This document shows, one piece after another, positions 1 through 6,386 of a stretch of 7,894 nucleotides of DNA. Numbering within the stretch: position 1 is the stretch's first letter; every line of letters starts with the position of its first letter. The stretch is taken from contig OMSN01000044.1 in assembly GCA_900313765.1 (NCBI GenBank), forward strand, positions 1-7,894, in the 5' to 3' direction. The notes below the pieces were generated by a model. The model made no database searches, was not told the origin of the DNA, and saw nothing but the letters and a program-made list of their open reading frames with translations. The DNA is from an uncultured Eubacteriales bacterium. GTDB lineage: Bacteria > Bacillota > Clostridia > Lachnospirales > Lachnospiraceae. Position numbers and translations under genes: made by a program.

Positions 1-807
1 CTCCGGATACTGGCGGAAGAAATAATCTCTTACTTCCGGCTTCAGGAAATCCATGTTCGTTCTGTAGTATGCTTCTACAGAAGCGATGTTGCTCCAGTAA
101 CTGTCGATCTTATACCCATAGATCCTTTTAACATTCTTGTAACGGATGAGAACATCACGGACGAAGTCGAATCTTCCCTCCACCGCGCTCTTCTCAATCA
201 GTTCAATCAGCTGGCGCCTTCGGACTACATAGATTCCGCAGGAGATCGTGTTCGCGTCGGAAGCCATCGGCTTCTCCTCAAACTGTTCGATCCTGCATTC
301 CTCATTCATCTTCAGAACGCCGAACCTCGTGACATCCTCCTCTGCAGGAAGTTCCTTACACACTACTGTAATATCGGCTTTCTTGGCGATATGATACTCG
401 AGGACTTTGTTGAAATCCAGCTTGTACACACCGTCGCCTGCCGCAATGACCACATAAGGTTCATGACAGTTCTTGAGGAAATCAAGGTTCTGGTAGAGCG
501 CGTCCGCTGTCCCCCGGTACCAGAAGTTATTATCCACCGTCACTGTGGGGGAGAACACATACAGGCCGCCCTGCTTGCGTCCGAAATCCCACCATTTGGA
601 GGATGACAGATGCTCATTCAGTGACCTTGAGTTGTACTGTGTAAGCACCGCAACCTTCTGGATACGTGAATTGGACATTGAACTGAGTGCAAAATCGATG
701 CTGCGGAAGGAACCCGCTATAGGCATCGCTGCGATCGCTCTCTTGTTTGACAGCTCCTTCATGCGGTAGCTGTTGCCACCGGCTAATATCATACCGACTG
801 CTCTCAT
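1..807 (-). CDS. glgD: GlgD, regulatory subunit of glucose-1-phosphate adenylyltransferase (3' end outside the window)
   Basis: The 269 visible residues are the nucleotidyltransferase-fold part of GlgD, the non-catalytic or modulatory partner of GlgC in ADP-glucose synthesis for glycogen (cytoplasmic hetero-oligomer). It aligns segment by segment with GlgC next door: AAMPIAGSFRSIDFAL (26-41) matches the [11 protein letters not shown] region, WYRGTADALYQN (97-108) matches [12 protein letters not shown], and FEEKP (176-180) matches FQEKP. Key catalytic positions differ. The nucleotide loop is AGGNSYRM instead of [12 protein letters not shown] is AAGDGVYKLD (122-131), and WKDVGT is replaced near YWSNIAS (237-243). 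These changes are typical of GlgD and support a regulatory role. The ATG overlaps the glgC stop codon as TAATG, so translation is probably coupled. A weak AGGCAGG lies about 10 bases upstream. The C-terminal beta-helix domain is beyond base 1. Confidence 0.94.
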   Translation of the reverse strand, partial: MRAVGMILAGGNSYRMKELSNKRAIAAMPIAGSFRSIDFALSSMSNSRIQKVAVLTQYNSRSLNEHLSSSKWWDFGRKQGGLYVFSPTVTVDNNFWYRGTADALYQNLDFLKNCHEPYVVIAAGDGVYKLDFNKVLEYHIAKKADITVVCKELPAEEDVTRFGVLKMNEECRIEQFEEKPMASDANTISCGIYVVRRRQLIELIEKSAVEGRFDFVRDVLIRYKNVKRIYGYKIDSYWSNIASVEAYYRTNMDFLKPEVRDYFFRQYPE

Positions 808-2078
808 TAAACAACACCTGCCTTATCCAGAATCTCGCCGCTGGCGAGGGAGCCGTCCGGATAATCCTCCGGGACGGTGTTGCCGGTTACTGCAGTGTTC
901 CTGCCGATCTTGACCCCGTCCGGAACGACGGTGTTCTCGCCTACCACAGCGAGCCCAAAAGCATATATGGAAGGCTTGACCCTGTTGGGTACTTCTTCAC
1001 CGCATCCGACGATGCTCTTCTGTCCGATCGTGGATCCTTCCGCAATAATTGCCTTGTCAAGTATCGCACCTGCCTTGATGACGCAGTTCTGCATGATAAT
1101 GGAATCGCGTACTACTGCTCCTTTCTCTATTGTGACTCCGCTCCCTATGATCGAGTTGGTAATCTCTCCATAGACCTCTGTGCCGTCTCCTATCAGACTG
1201 CGGTAAACCCTTGCGTCACTGGATATATACTGTGGCGGAATGATATCATTCTTCGTATAGATCTTCCAGAATTCTTCATACAGGTTGAACTCAGGAATGA
1301 TATCGATCAGCTCCATATTGGCTTCCCAATAAGATCCAAGGGTTCCTACATCCTTCCAGTAGCCGTTGAACTCATAAGCCACCAGATTCTTGCCGCGATC
1401 CCAGAGATATGGGATAACATGTTTGCCGAAGTCGCAGCTTTCCTGCTCACGAAGAGCAACAAGAGCATCTCGAAGAACCGGCCAGTTGAATATGTAGATG
1501 CCCATCGAAGCAAGATTGCTCTTGGGATGTTCCGGTTTTTCCTGGAATTCACGGATCTTTCCGTCGCTGTCGGCAACAACAATTCCAAACCGGCTTGCCT
1601 CTTCCTGCGGAACAGGCATAACGGCGATCGACACATCCGCATTATGGGATCTGTGAAAGTCCAGCATGACTTCATAGTCCATCTTGTAGATGTGATCTCC
1701 CGACAGAATCAGTACATAGTCCGGGTTGAAGCTCTCCATATATGACAGATTCTGAAAAATGGCGTTTGCGGTACCTGTATACCACTCTGTCTTTCCCACC
1801 TGCTCATACGGGGGAAGGACAGTGACGCCTCCCACGTTCCGGTCCAGATCCCAGGGGATGCCGATCCCGATATGGGTATTCAGTCGCAGCGGCTGATACT
1901 GTGTAAGCACGCCGACCGTATCTATTCCGGAATTGATACAATTGCTGAGTGGGAAGTCAATGATGCGGTATTTTCCGCCAAACGCTACTGCAGGTTTTGC
2001 AACCTTTGCTGTCAGAACGCCCAGCCGTGAGCCCTGTCCTCCTGCCAGCAACATTGCAATCATCTCTTTCTTTACCAC
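807..2078 (-). CDS. glgC: GlgC, glucose-1-phosphate adenylyltransferase (ADP-glucose pyrophosphorylase)
   Basis: This enzyme makes ADP-glucose and pyrophosphate from ATP and glucose-1-phosphate, the committed step of bacterial glycogen synthesis, in the cytoplasm. From the GTG start it is 423 residues, normal for the family. Visible motifs are LAGGQGSRL (11-19, nucleotide loop), AKPAV (27-31), [13 protein letters not shown] (34-46), [12 protein letters not shown] (99-110), [10 protein letters not shown] (126-135), RFGIV (163-167), FQEKP (178-182), GIYIF (193-197) and WKDVGT (241-246). From about residue 285 hexapeptide-like repeats (for example [30 protein letters not shown]) form the C-terminal left-handed beta-helix. 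I chose the GTG at 2078 because AGGGGTGA sits just before it. An ATG 39 bases further upstream in the same frame would lie at the predicted transcription start. glgD follows with a one-base overlap, forming a glgCD operon. Confidence 0.96.
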   Translation of the reverse strand: MVKKEMIAMLLAGGQGSRLGVLTAKVAKPAVAFGGKYRIIDFPLSNCINSGIDTVGVLTQYQPLRLNTHIGIGIPWDLDRNVGGVTVLPPYEQVGKTEWYTGTANAIFQNLSYMESFNPDYVLILSGDHIYKMDYEVMLDFHRSHNADVSIAVMPVPQEEASRFGIVVADSDGKIREFQEKPEHPKSNLASMGIYIFNWPVLRDALVALREQESCDFGKHVIPYLWDRGKNLVAYEFNGYWKDVGTLGSYWEANMELIDIIPEFNLYEEFWKIYTKNDIIPPQYISSDARVYRSLIGDGTEVYGEITNSIIGSGVTIEKGAVVRDSIIMQNCVIKAGAILDKAIIAEGSTIGQKSIVGCGEEVPNRVKPSIYAFGLAVVGENTVVPDGVKIGRNTAVTGNTVPEDYPDGSLASGEILDKAGVV

Positions 2079-2082
2079 GTTA

Positions 2083-2090
2083 TCACCCCT
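2083..2090 (-). promoter_or_regulatory. glgC ribosome binding site that selects the GTG start
   Basis: On the minus strand AGGGGTGA is followed by four or five bases and then GTG at 2078. Neither the in-frame ATG at 2096 nor the one at 2117 has a purine-rich site before it. This supports the product starting [16 protein letters not shown]. Confidence 0.75.
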
Positions 2091-2121
2091 CAACATGCTG
2101 ACTAGAGATACTATCAATCAC

Positions 2122-2150
2122 AGTATAACACACGTCCTTCTTTTTGTGAA
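2122..2150 (-). promoter_or_regulatory. Promoter of glgC-glgD (sigma-A type, extended -10)
   Basis: Read on the minus strand, TTCACA (2150-2145) is separated by 17 bases from TATACT (2127-2122), each box one mismatch from consensus. TGT directly before TATACT gives an extended -10. Transcription should begin near 2115, leaving a leader of roughly 37 bases before the GTG. The -35 box lies inside a short dyad, TTTGT-GA-ACAAA (2143-2154), which could serve as a repressor site. Confidence 0.82.
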
Positions 2151-2334
2151 CAAATATTACAATAAGCACGTATCTGTGACCCCTGTATTTGTCATGATTA
2201 ATTTGTAAAAAATTGAAAATGTTGTTTTTCTGCTAAATTATTTCGTTAATTTGCACAATTCCGACTATTCTCCTTTGTGCAGACTGTACGCAGGCAAAAT
2301 GCCAATGTGCATATAGGCATGCTTCCCGGGGGGC

Positions 2335-2364
2335 TTGAAACAATGTATCCTAAAAGTATATACT
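2335..2364 (+). promoter_or_regulatory. Promoter of murC
   Basis: TTGAAA (2335-2340) and TATACT (2359-2364) are separated by 18 bases, and a TATATA reading (2357-2362) gives 16. Transcription would start near 2371, about 63 bases before the murC ATG. Both hexamers are close to the sigma-A consensus. It is the best match in the upstream region. Confidence 0.65.
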
Positions 2365-2433
2365 AAGACGTTAGATGTTCTGCAGACACTGCAGGATGAC
2401 GGGGAGTAAAAAAGGGATCAAAGGAGCACATAT

Positions 2434-3816
2434 ATGTATCAGATAGATTTCAGTAAGCCAGTACATATTTATTTCTGCGGGATCGGCGGCATCAGCATGA
2501 GCGGTCTGGCTTCGGTATTATTAAAAGAAGGTTTCACCGTCACGGGTTCGGAGCAGTCTCCTCTCACGGATCTGCTCATCTCCCAGGGAGCCAGGATCTC
2601 CTTCCCGCAGAAGGCGGAGAATATTCCCGCGGACGCGGATGTCATGGTCTATACGGCAGCGATCCATCATGACAACCCGGAATATGTCAGGGCCGTCGAG
2701 ATGGGCATTCCCATGCTCACCCGCGCCCAGCTTCTGGGCCAGATCATGGCCAACTACAAGAATTCCATTGCTGTCGCAGGCACCCACGGCAAGACCACTA
2801 CGACCTCCATGCTGTCCTGCATCCTTCTGGAGGCGGATCTGGATCCCACGATCTCCGTGGGCGGTATCCTGAAAGAGATCGGCGGCAATATCCGTGTCGG
2901 AAGTTCGGAGAACTTTGTTGCGGAAGCCTGTGAATACACCAACAGTTTCCTCAGCCTGAAGCCCCGGTACGGCCTGATCCTCAATATCGATGCCGACCAT
3001 CTGGACTTCTTCAAAGACCTGGATGACATCCGGCACTCTTTCCATCGTTTCGCAAGAAACATCCAGAAGGGCGGAACGCTGATCATCAACGCGCAGATCC
3101 CTCATCTTTCCGAGATCACGGAAGGGATCGATGCTTCCATTATCACTTACGGCACAGAGGATTCAGACTACTGGCCCACAGAGATCCGCTATGACAATTT
3201 CGGAATCGGTTCCTTCAACCTGTACCACAAGGGAAGGGATCTGGGTCGCTTCACCCTCCGTGTCCCGGGTGAGCACAATATCTATAATGCAGCCTGCGCA
3301 ATCGCCACGGCTGACCTGATGGGTGTCTCCATGGACGAATGCCGCCGCGGTCTTCTGGAATTCCACGGCGCAGACCGCCGTTTCCAGGTCAAGGGACAGC
3401 TCAGGTGCGGAGCGTCCGTGATCGACGACTACGCCCATCACCCGACAGAGATACGGGCAACACTGGAAGCTGCGAAGAATTACCCGCACAACCGGATCTG
3501 GTGTGTATTCCAGCCCCACACCTACACCCGGACCAAGGCGCTGATGAGCGGATTTGCAGATGCGCTCTCTCTGGCAGATGAAGTAGTCCTTGCACCGATC
3601 TACGCTGCAAGAGAGACGAACACCCTCGGGATCAGTTCCGATACGCTTCGCCAGAATATAGCCAATCTGGGAACGGATGCATACTACCTGCCCTCCTTCA
3701 GACAGATCGAGGACTTCCTCCGCAAACGCGTCCAGAAAGACGACCTGGTCATCACCATGGGAGCCGGTGACGTCGTACAGATCGGCGAAGATCTGCTCGC
3801 ATCCGAGGCCGAATAA
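2434..3816 (+). CDS. murC: MurC, UDP-N-acetylmuramate--L-alanine ligase
   Basis: MurC is the ATP-dependent cytoplasmic ligase that joins L-alanine to UDP-MurNAc, the first amino acid step of peptidoglycan precursor synthesis. At 460 residues it has normal length and all three Mur ligase domains. The N-terminal Rossmann domain carries the glycine-rich GIGGISMS (16-23). The central ATPase domain has the P-loop GTHGKTTTT (116-124), EACEY (164-168), NIDADHLD (184-191) and PGEHNIYNAACA (278-289). The C-terminal domain has RRFQ (315-318), DDYAHHPTEI (331-340), QPHTYTRT (360-367) and GAGD (443-446). HHPTEI and the N-terminal GIGGISMS fit MurC rather than MurD, MurE or MurF. The start has AAGGAG seven bases upstream. 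The gene is divergent from glgC and is followed by a hairpin, so it is probably transcribed alone or with limited read-through. Confidence 0.97.
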   Translation: MYQIDFSKPVHIYFCGIGGISMSGLASVLLKEGFTVTGSEQSPLTDLLISQGARISFPQKAENIPADADVMVYTAAIHHDNPEYVRAVEMGIPMLTRAQLLGQIMANYKNSIAVAGTHGKTTTTSMLSCILLEADLDPTISVGGILKEIGGNIRVGSSENFVAEACEYTNSFLSLKPRYGLILNIDADHLDFFKDLDDIRHSFHRFARNIQKGGTLIINAQIPHLSEITEGIDASIITYGTEDSDYWPTEIRYDNFGIGSFNLYHKGRDLGRFTLRVPGEHNIYNAACAIATADLMGVSMDECRRGLLEFHGADRRFQVKGQLRCGASVIDDYAHHPTEIRATLEAAKNYPHNRIWCVFQPHTYTRTKALMSGFADALSLADEVVLAPIYAARETNTLGISSDTLRQNIANLGTDAYYLPSFRQIEDFLRKRVQKDDLVITMGAGDVVQIGEDLLASEAE

Positions 3817-3830
3817 ATCTCATGAACATG

Positions 3831-3866
3831 TGCCTGTCACTCGTGCAAAACGAGCGGCAGGCATTT
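3831..3866 (+). terminator. Terminator-like hairpin after murC
   Basis: Arms TGCCTGTC (3831-3838) and GGCAGGCA (3856-3863) pair with one G-U. After an A-C mismatch, CTCGT and ACGAG pair around the loop GCAAA. The hairpin begins 14 bases after the murC stop. The following T-tract is short (TTT, then CCC), so it may be a weak or leaky terminator and some read-through into the downstream operon is possible. Confidence 0.6.
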
Positions 3867-3880
3867 CCCGTATCCGGGGG

Positions 3881-3889
3881 TGTGGATAA
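3881..3889 (-). promoter_or_regulatory. Perfect DnaA box upstream of the DnaD-domain / helicase loader operon
   Basis: TGTGGATAA on the plus strand is the reverse complement of TTATCCACA, the full nine-base DnaA binding consensus. With equal base frequencies about 0.003 perfect matches would be expected in this intergenic region on both strands. The genes downstream act in replication initiation, so DnaA control is plausible. DnaA binding itself is not shown by the sequence. The site also overlaps a small dyad, TATCC (3871-3875) with GGATA (3884-3888). Confidence 0.6.
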
Positions 3890-3904
3890 CTTTGTCTTCC
3901 TTCG

Positions 3905-3946
3905 GCGTATGCACTTTATATATTTGCATACGCAATTTATATAAAG
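3905..3946. repeat. Interlocked 9-bp inverted repeats, order A-B-A'-B'
   Basis: A = GCGTATGCA (3905-3913) is a perfect inverted repeat of A' = TGCATACGC (3925-3933). B = CTTTATATA (3914-3922) begins at the next base and is a perfect inverted repeat of B' = TATATAAAG (3938-3946). As RNA or cruciform DNA, the two stems exclude each other if fully formed. The loops are 11 bases (A:A') and 15 bases (B:B'). Neither is followed by a T-tract. It lies upstream of the predicted promoter of the next gene, so a DNA-level operator is at least as likely as an RNA switch. Function unknown. Confidence 0.7.
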
Positions 3947-3969
3947 CCGTCTGCAAATGTTGATTTCTT

Positions 3970-3978
3970 TGTAGATAA
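3970..3978 (-). promoter_or_regulatory. Possible second, imperfect DnaA box
   Basis: TGTAGATAA is the reverse complement of TTATCTACA, one mismatch from the DnaA consensus. It has the same orientation as the perfect box and begins 89 bases after it. One-mismatch sites are expected by chance in a window of this size (another lies inside glgD), so its significance rests only on its position. Confidence 0.25.
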
Positions 3979-3995
3979 GTCGTTGACAGATTCCC

Positions 3996-4024
3996 TTATC
4001 CGGGTCTGTCTGATGTGTTATACT
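3996..4024 (+). promoter_or_regulatory. Likely extended -10 promoter of the DnaD-domain / loader / prs operon
   Basis: TGTTATACT (4016-4024) gives an extended -10 with TATACT at 4019-4024. The eleven bases TGTGTTATACT are identical to those of the glgC promoter. The -35 at the proper distance (TTATCC, 3996-4001) is poor, while a perfect TTGACA (3983-3988) lies 30 bases from the -10, too far to act as its partner. The promoter may rely on the extended -10 or on an activator. Transcription would start near 4031, giving a leader of about 145 bases. Confidence 0.55.
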
Positions 4025-4041
4025 TTCTTGCGTCAGATGAT

Positions 4042-4170
4042 CTGCACCGGGGGGGTGCAGTGTCTGTCACGGCTTAGGGGGCCGCAGGGAGTATGCATAA
4101 GAATCCGGTCTGTGACCGGTGATGAAATGCAGGATGTGACACACGCAGTCTGTTCATCATGATGAGGGGA
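4042..4170 (+). promoter_or_regulatory. Structured 5' leader of the DnaD-domain gene, candidate RNA regulatory element
   Basis: By eye the leader can fold as follows. Hairpin CTGCACC (4042-4048) pairs with GGTGCAG (4054-4060) around five G. A long-range stem pairs 4060-4070 with 4136-4144 (nine pairs, two-base bulge CT). Inside it, GGC/GCC (4071-4073 with 4081-4083) forms a small hairpin, and TGCAT (4094-4098) with ATGCA (4127-4131) leads through an internal loop to CCGGTC/GACCGG (4105-4119, loop TGT). The internal-loop bases TGATGAA (4120-4126) are perfectly complementary to TTCATCA (4153-4159). Those bases sit in a 12-base palindrome TCATCATGATGA (4154-4165) that overlaps the ribosome binding site GAGGGGA (4164-4170). 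I do not recognise a known riboswitch class. Energies were not computed. Confidence 0.4.
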
Positions 4171-4175
4171 AATCT

Positions 4176-5276
4176 ATGAGTAGAAAGGGCGGTGTTTTCA
4201 TGCGGGTTCATTTGCCGGGTACCGGCGGCATGACCATGGTTGAGAACACATTCATCGATCAGTTCATGCCCGCTGCAAGCGGGGATTTTGTGAAAATATA
4301 TCTGTATCTTCTTCGCTGTGTCCAGGACGGACAGACGGATGTCACTGTCTCACAGGTAGCGGATGCACTGAATTATACGGAAGCAGATGTAAAACGTGCC
4401 ATGGGTTACTGGCAGAGGATGCAGATGCTTGACTACGACGGCGACGATCATACACAGAGTGGCGCCGCGGTTGATTCTGCCCGCAGCGTATCTCAGAGTG
4501 CGCCTGCTGCCCTGGACGATACCGCTGTGGAGAAACCGGACACTGCAGCTGCGGGCGGCAAGATCACCGAGTTCCGCCCTGCCCAGCCCCAGAAGACTCC
4601 TTCCAGGGAGGAGCTGCGTTCGCTGATCTTCGTTGCGGAGAATTATCTCGGGCGGCTTCTTACGCCCACAGAACAGCGCACTCTGCTGTATTTCATGACG
4701 GATCTGGGCATGGACAGCGATCTGATCGACTATCTGCTGGAGTACTGCATCTCGAATAACCATACGAGTTTCCACTATATCCAGAAGGTTGCCCAGAACT
4801 GGATCAGCAAGGGGATCCGTACACCGGAGCAGGCAAGACGCGAAGGCAGTGCGCTTCGCAATGAATACTATGAGATATTCCGTGCGCTGGGAATCCAGAG
4901 CCGCACACCCACACCTGCAGAGATCGAATATATGGACCGCTGGCTGAATGAGTATGCTTTCACCGCGGATCTGATCTGTCAGGCCTGTGAGCGTACGATC
5001 CTCCAGATCGGCAAAGCGCAGTTTTCCTATACGGATTCGATCCTGCGCAGCTGGCATGAGAATCAGGTCCGTTCTCTGGCGGATGTGAAGAAGCTGGATG
5101 AGCTTCACGCACAGACGGCACGGCAGGTCCAGAGCAGGCAGAGCGCAGTACAGCGCCCGGCTGCCGCAGGAAGATTTGTCAACTTCGAACCGTCCGGGAA
5201 CGACTGGGATGATCTTGCCATGCAGATCATGGAGACGCAGAATGCAGATCCGGTGAGAAAATCACAGGAGTCATAA
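4176..5276 (+). CDS. DnaD-domain replication initiation protein with two C-terminal DnaD/DnaB_2 domains
   Basis: This 366-residue protein belongs to the Firmicute DnaD/DnaB primosome family, whose members help open DNA and recruit the helicase loader and replicative helicase. Residues about 22-90 look like the winged-helix N-terminal domain (VENTFIDQF, then FVKIYLYLLRCVQ, and a helix-turn-helix around VSQVADALNYTEADVKRAM). Residues 92-143 form a linker rich in Ala, Ser, Gln and Pro, probably disordered. Two tandem C-terminal helical domains follow. The first (145-220) ends in FHYIQKVAQNWISKGI, the second (about 228-310) in FSYTDSILRSWHENQV, both matching the YxxxIxxxW signature. The tail has NFEPSGNDWDDL (336-347), a motif commonly seen at the end of these proteins. 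The ATG at 4176 follows GAGGGGA; Met9 (4200) is a weaker alternative. The loader gene starts four bases after the stop. Confidence 0.88.
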   Translation: MSRKGGVFMRVHLPGTGGMTMVENTFIDQFMPAASGDFVKIYLYLLRCVQDGQTDVTVSQVADALNYTEADVKRAMGYWQRMQMLDYDGDDHTQSGAAVDSARSVSQSAPAALDDTAVEKPDTAAAGGKITEFRPAQPQKTPSREELRSLIFVAENYLGRLLTPTEQRTLLYFMTDLGMDSDLIDYLLEYCISNNHTSFHYIQKVAQNWISKGIRTPEQARREGSALRNEYYEIFRALGIQSRTPTPAEIEYMDRWLNEYAFTADLICQACERTILQIGKAQFSYTDSILRSWHENQVRSLADVKKLDELHAQTARQVQSRQSAVQRPAAAGRFVNFEPSGNDWDDLAMQIMETQNADPVRKSQES

Positions 5277-5279
5277 CGC

Positions 5280-6311
5280 ATGGGACTTACACATTCACAA
5301 TACGACGCCATCATGCGCGTCTATGACAGAAGACGTATCAGCAACCACCATATCGAGGAAGAGCACCGCAGGATCGCTTACAAGGCGATCCCGGAGCTTC
5401 AGGAACTCGACAGGGCGGTTGCTCATTGTGCTGCAGACAGAGTGAGATCCCTTCTCACTCCCATGGAGATGCACGCCGCAGGCGGCGCCGCTGTTCCCTT
5501 CCGCGATCTTCTGAAGAAGCTTGCCGGCGGGGAGGATCCCGCGCAGAAGAGAAGGCGGCTTCTTGCAGAGCATTCATTTCCGGAAGATTATCTGGATCCG
5601 GTCTATACCTGCAGCAAATGCCAGGACACAGGCTCTGTAAACGGAAAGCGCTGCACCTGCTTTGAGCGTGAAGTGGTCCGGCTGTTCTATACCCAGTCCG
5701 GTCTTGCCAGTGTGCTGGAGAAGGAGAACTTCAGCACGTTCGATATGAGCCTGTATTCCGAGGAGTACCGGCACCCCAGAAGCGGGAAGAGCTCCAGGCA
5801 GATCATGGAAAGCGCCGCTGCCTCCTGCAGGCAGTTTGCGGAGTATTACCGGTCCGGCAGGCTCGACAATTATCTGCTTCTGACCGGTCCTACAGGTGTA
5901 GGAAAGACCTTCCTGACACACTGTATTGCAAAAGAACTCATTGACAGCGGGCATTCTGTCATCTACTATTCAGCCGGAGAACTGTTCGACAGGCTGGCGG
6001 ATGCCAGGTTCTCCAGAGAACAGGACAAGGCGGACAGCCCTGTCAATGATGTGTACCTGTCCGGCTGCGATCTTCTGATCATCGACGATCTGGGCACGGA
6101 AATGGTGAATGCCTTCGTCGTCTCGGCCCTCTTCCAGCTGCTCAGCAGCCGGATCACGAAAGGGCTCGGGATTGTCATTTCCACCAATCTGTCCATCCAG
6201 GATCTGTCGAAGATCTATTCCGAGAGGATCTCATCGCGGATCCTTGAGCGTTTCACACTGATCGAAGTCTTCGGGAAGGACAACCGGGTACAGAAGAGAC
6301 TCCGGGGCTGA
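5280..6311 (+). CDS. dnaC: DnaC/DnaI-family AAA+ helicase loader
   Basis: This 343-residue protein has the architecture of the Firmicute loader that places the hexameric replicative helicase on single-stranded DNA. The N-terminal part (1-100) is helical and charged. A cysteine cluster C111, C114, C125, C127 (TCSKCQDTG ... KRCTC) is a probable zinc site, as in DnaI. The AAA+ domain has Walker A GPTGVGKT (203-210), Walker B LLIIDDLG (265-272), sensor 1 STN (301-303) and a likely arginine finger in SERISSRILERF (314-325, R320). All key residues are intact. The stop of the DnaD-domain gene is three bases before its ATG, and AGGAG (5266-5270) lies inside the end of that gene, so translation is probably coupled. 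Related IS21-type IstB proteins share the ATPase core, but the zinc cluster, the length and the DnaD neighbour favour a chromosomal loader. Confidence 0.92.
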   Translation: MGLTHSQYDAIMRVYDRRRISNHHIEEEHRRIAYKAIPELQELDRAVAHCAADRVRSLLTPMEMHAAGGAAVPFRDLLKKLAGGEDPAQKRRRLLAEHSFPEDYLDPVYTCSKCQDTGSVNGKRCTCFEREVVRLFYTQSGLASVLEKENFSTFDMSLYSEEYRHPRSGKSSRQIMESAAASCRQFAEYYRSGRLDNYLLLTGPTGVGKTFLTHCIAKELIDSGHSVIYYSAGELFDRLADARFSREQDKADSPVNDVYLSGCDLLIIDDLGTEMVNAFVVSALFQLLSSRITKGLGIVISTNLSIQDLSKIYSERISSRILERFTLIEVFGKDNRVQKRLRG

Positions 6312-6386
6312 GCAGCTTCGGATATACATAAGCACAAGGCTTCAGGGACTTGCGCACAACAGTTATTTCTCAGGAGGGATCATACT

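Larger units (their letters stand above)
2079..2433. other. Divergent glgC / murC intergenic region
   Basis: No gene is visible in this 355-base stretch. It holds the glgC promoter at its left end, an AT-rich middle (about 2190-2260) in which I see no strong promoter, and the murC promoter near 2335-2364. Between about 2293 and 2320 the four-base elements GGCA / TGCC / GGCA can pair in two alternative ways (GGCAAAATGCC at 2293-2303, or ATGCC 2299-2303 with GGCAT 2316-2320). The leader of murC is about 60 bases and ends in AAGGAG (2421-2426). Confidence 0.8.
3817..4175. other. murC / DnaD-domain gene intergenic region, dense in dyads
   Basis: No convincing protein gene is present in these 359 bases. 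In order they hold a terminator-like hairpin (3831-3863), a perfect DnaA box (3881-3889), interlocked inverted repeats (3905-3946), a second DnaA-box-like site (3970-3978), a TTGACA that overlaps a GACAGA/TCTGTC dyad (3983-4010), an extended -10 promoter (to 4024), and a leader with several hairpins (4042-4170). The parts are listed separately. The overall density of inverted repeats is much higher than in the other intergenic regions of the window. Confidence 0.85.

Noticed and set aside
530..538. TTATCCACC, one mismatch from a DnaA box
   Set aside because: It lies in glgD coding sequence, and one or two such matches are expected by chance in a window of this length.
747..1745. Long plus-strand open frame of 332 codons opposite glgC
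   Set aside because: It is fully antisense to glgC, whose protein shows every family motif. The antisense translation matches no family I recognise and has no credible ribosome binding site.
2521..3105. Minus-strand open frame inside murC
   Set aside because: It is antisense to the conserved MurC ATPase domain, with no domain or ribosome binding site of its own.
3878..3964. Short frame beginning GTGTGGATAAC in the intergenic region
   Set aside because: About 27 codons running straight through the inverted repeats, with no ribosome binding site at a useful distance and no recognisable product.
3870..4030. Chromosomal replication origin
   Set aside because: There is one perfect and one imperfect DnaA box and an AT-rich patch, but no box cluster and no dnaA or dnaN genes; regulation of the downstream genes is the simpler reading.
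4049..4089. Runs of G (seven, five and three) suggesting a G-quadruplex
   Set aside because: The loops between runs are long and a fourth close run is missing; the first run is better explained as the loop of the CTGCACC/GGTGCAG hairpin.
5280..6311. IstB transposition helper of an IS21-type element
   Set aside because: There is no IstA transposase or terminal repeat nearby, and the cysteine cluster and the DnaD-domain neighbour fit a replication helicase loader.
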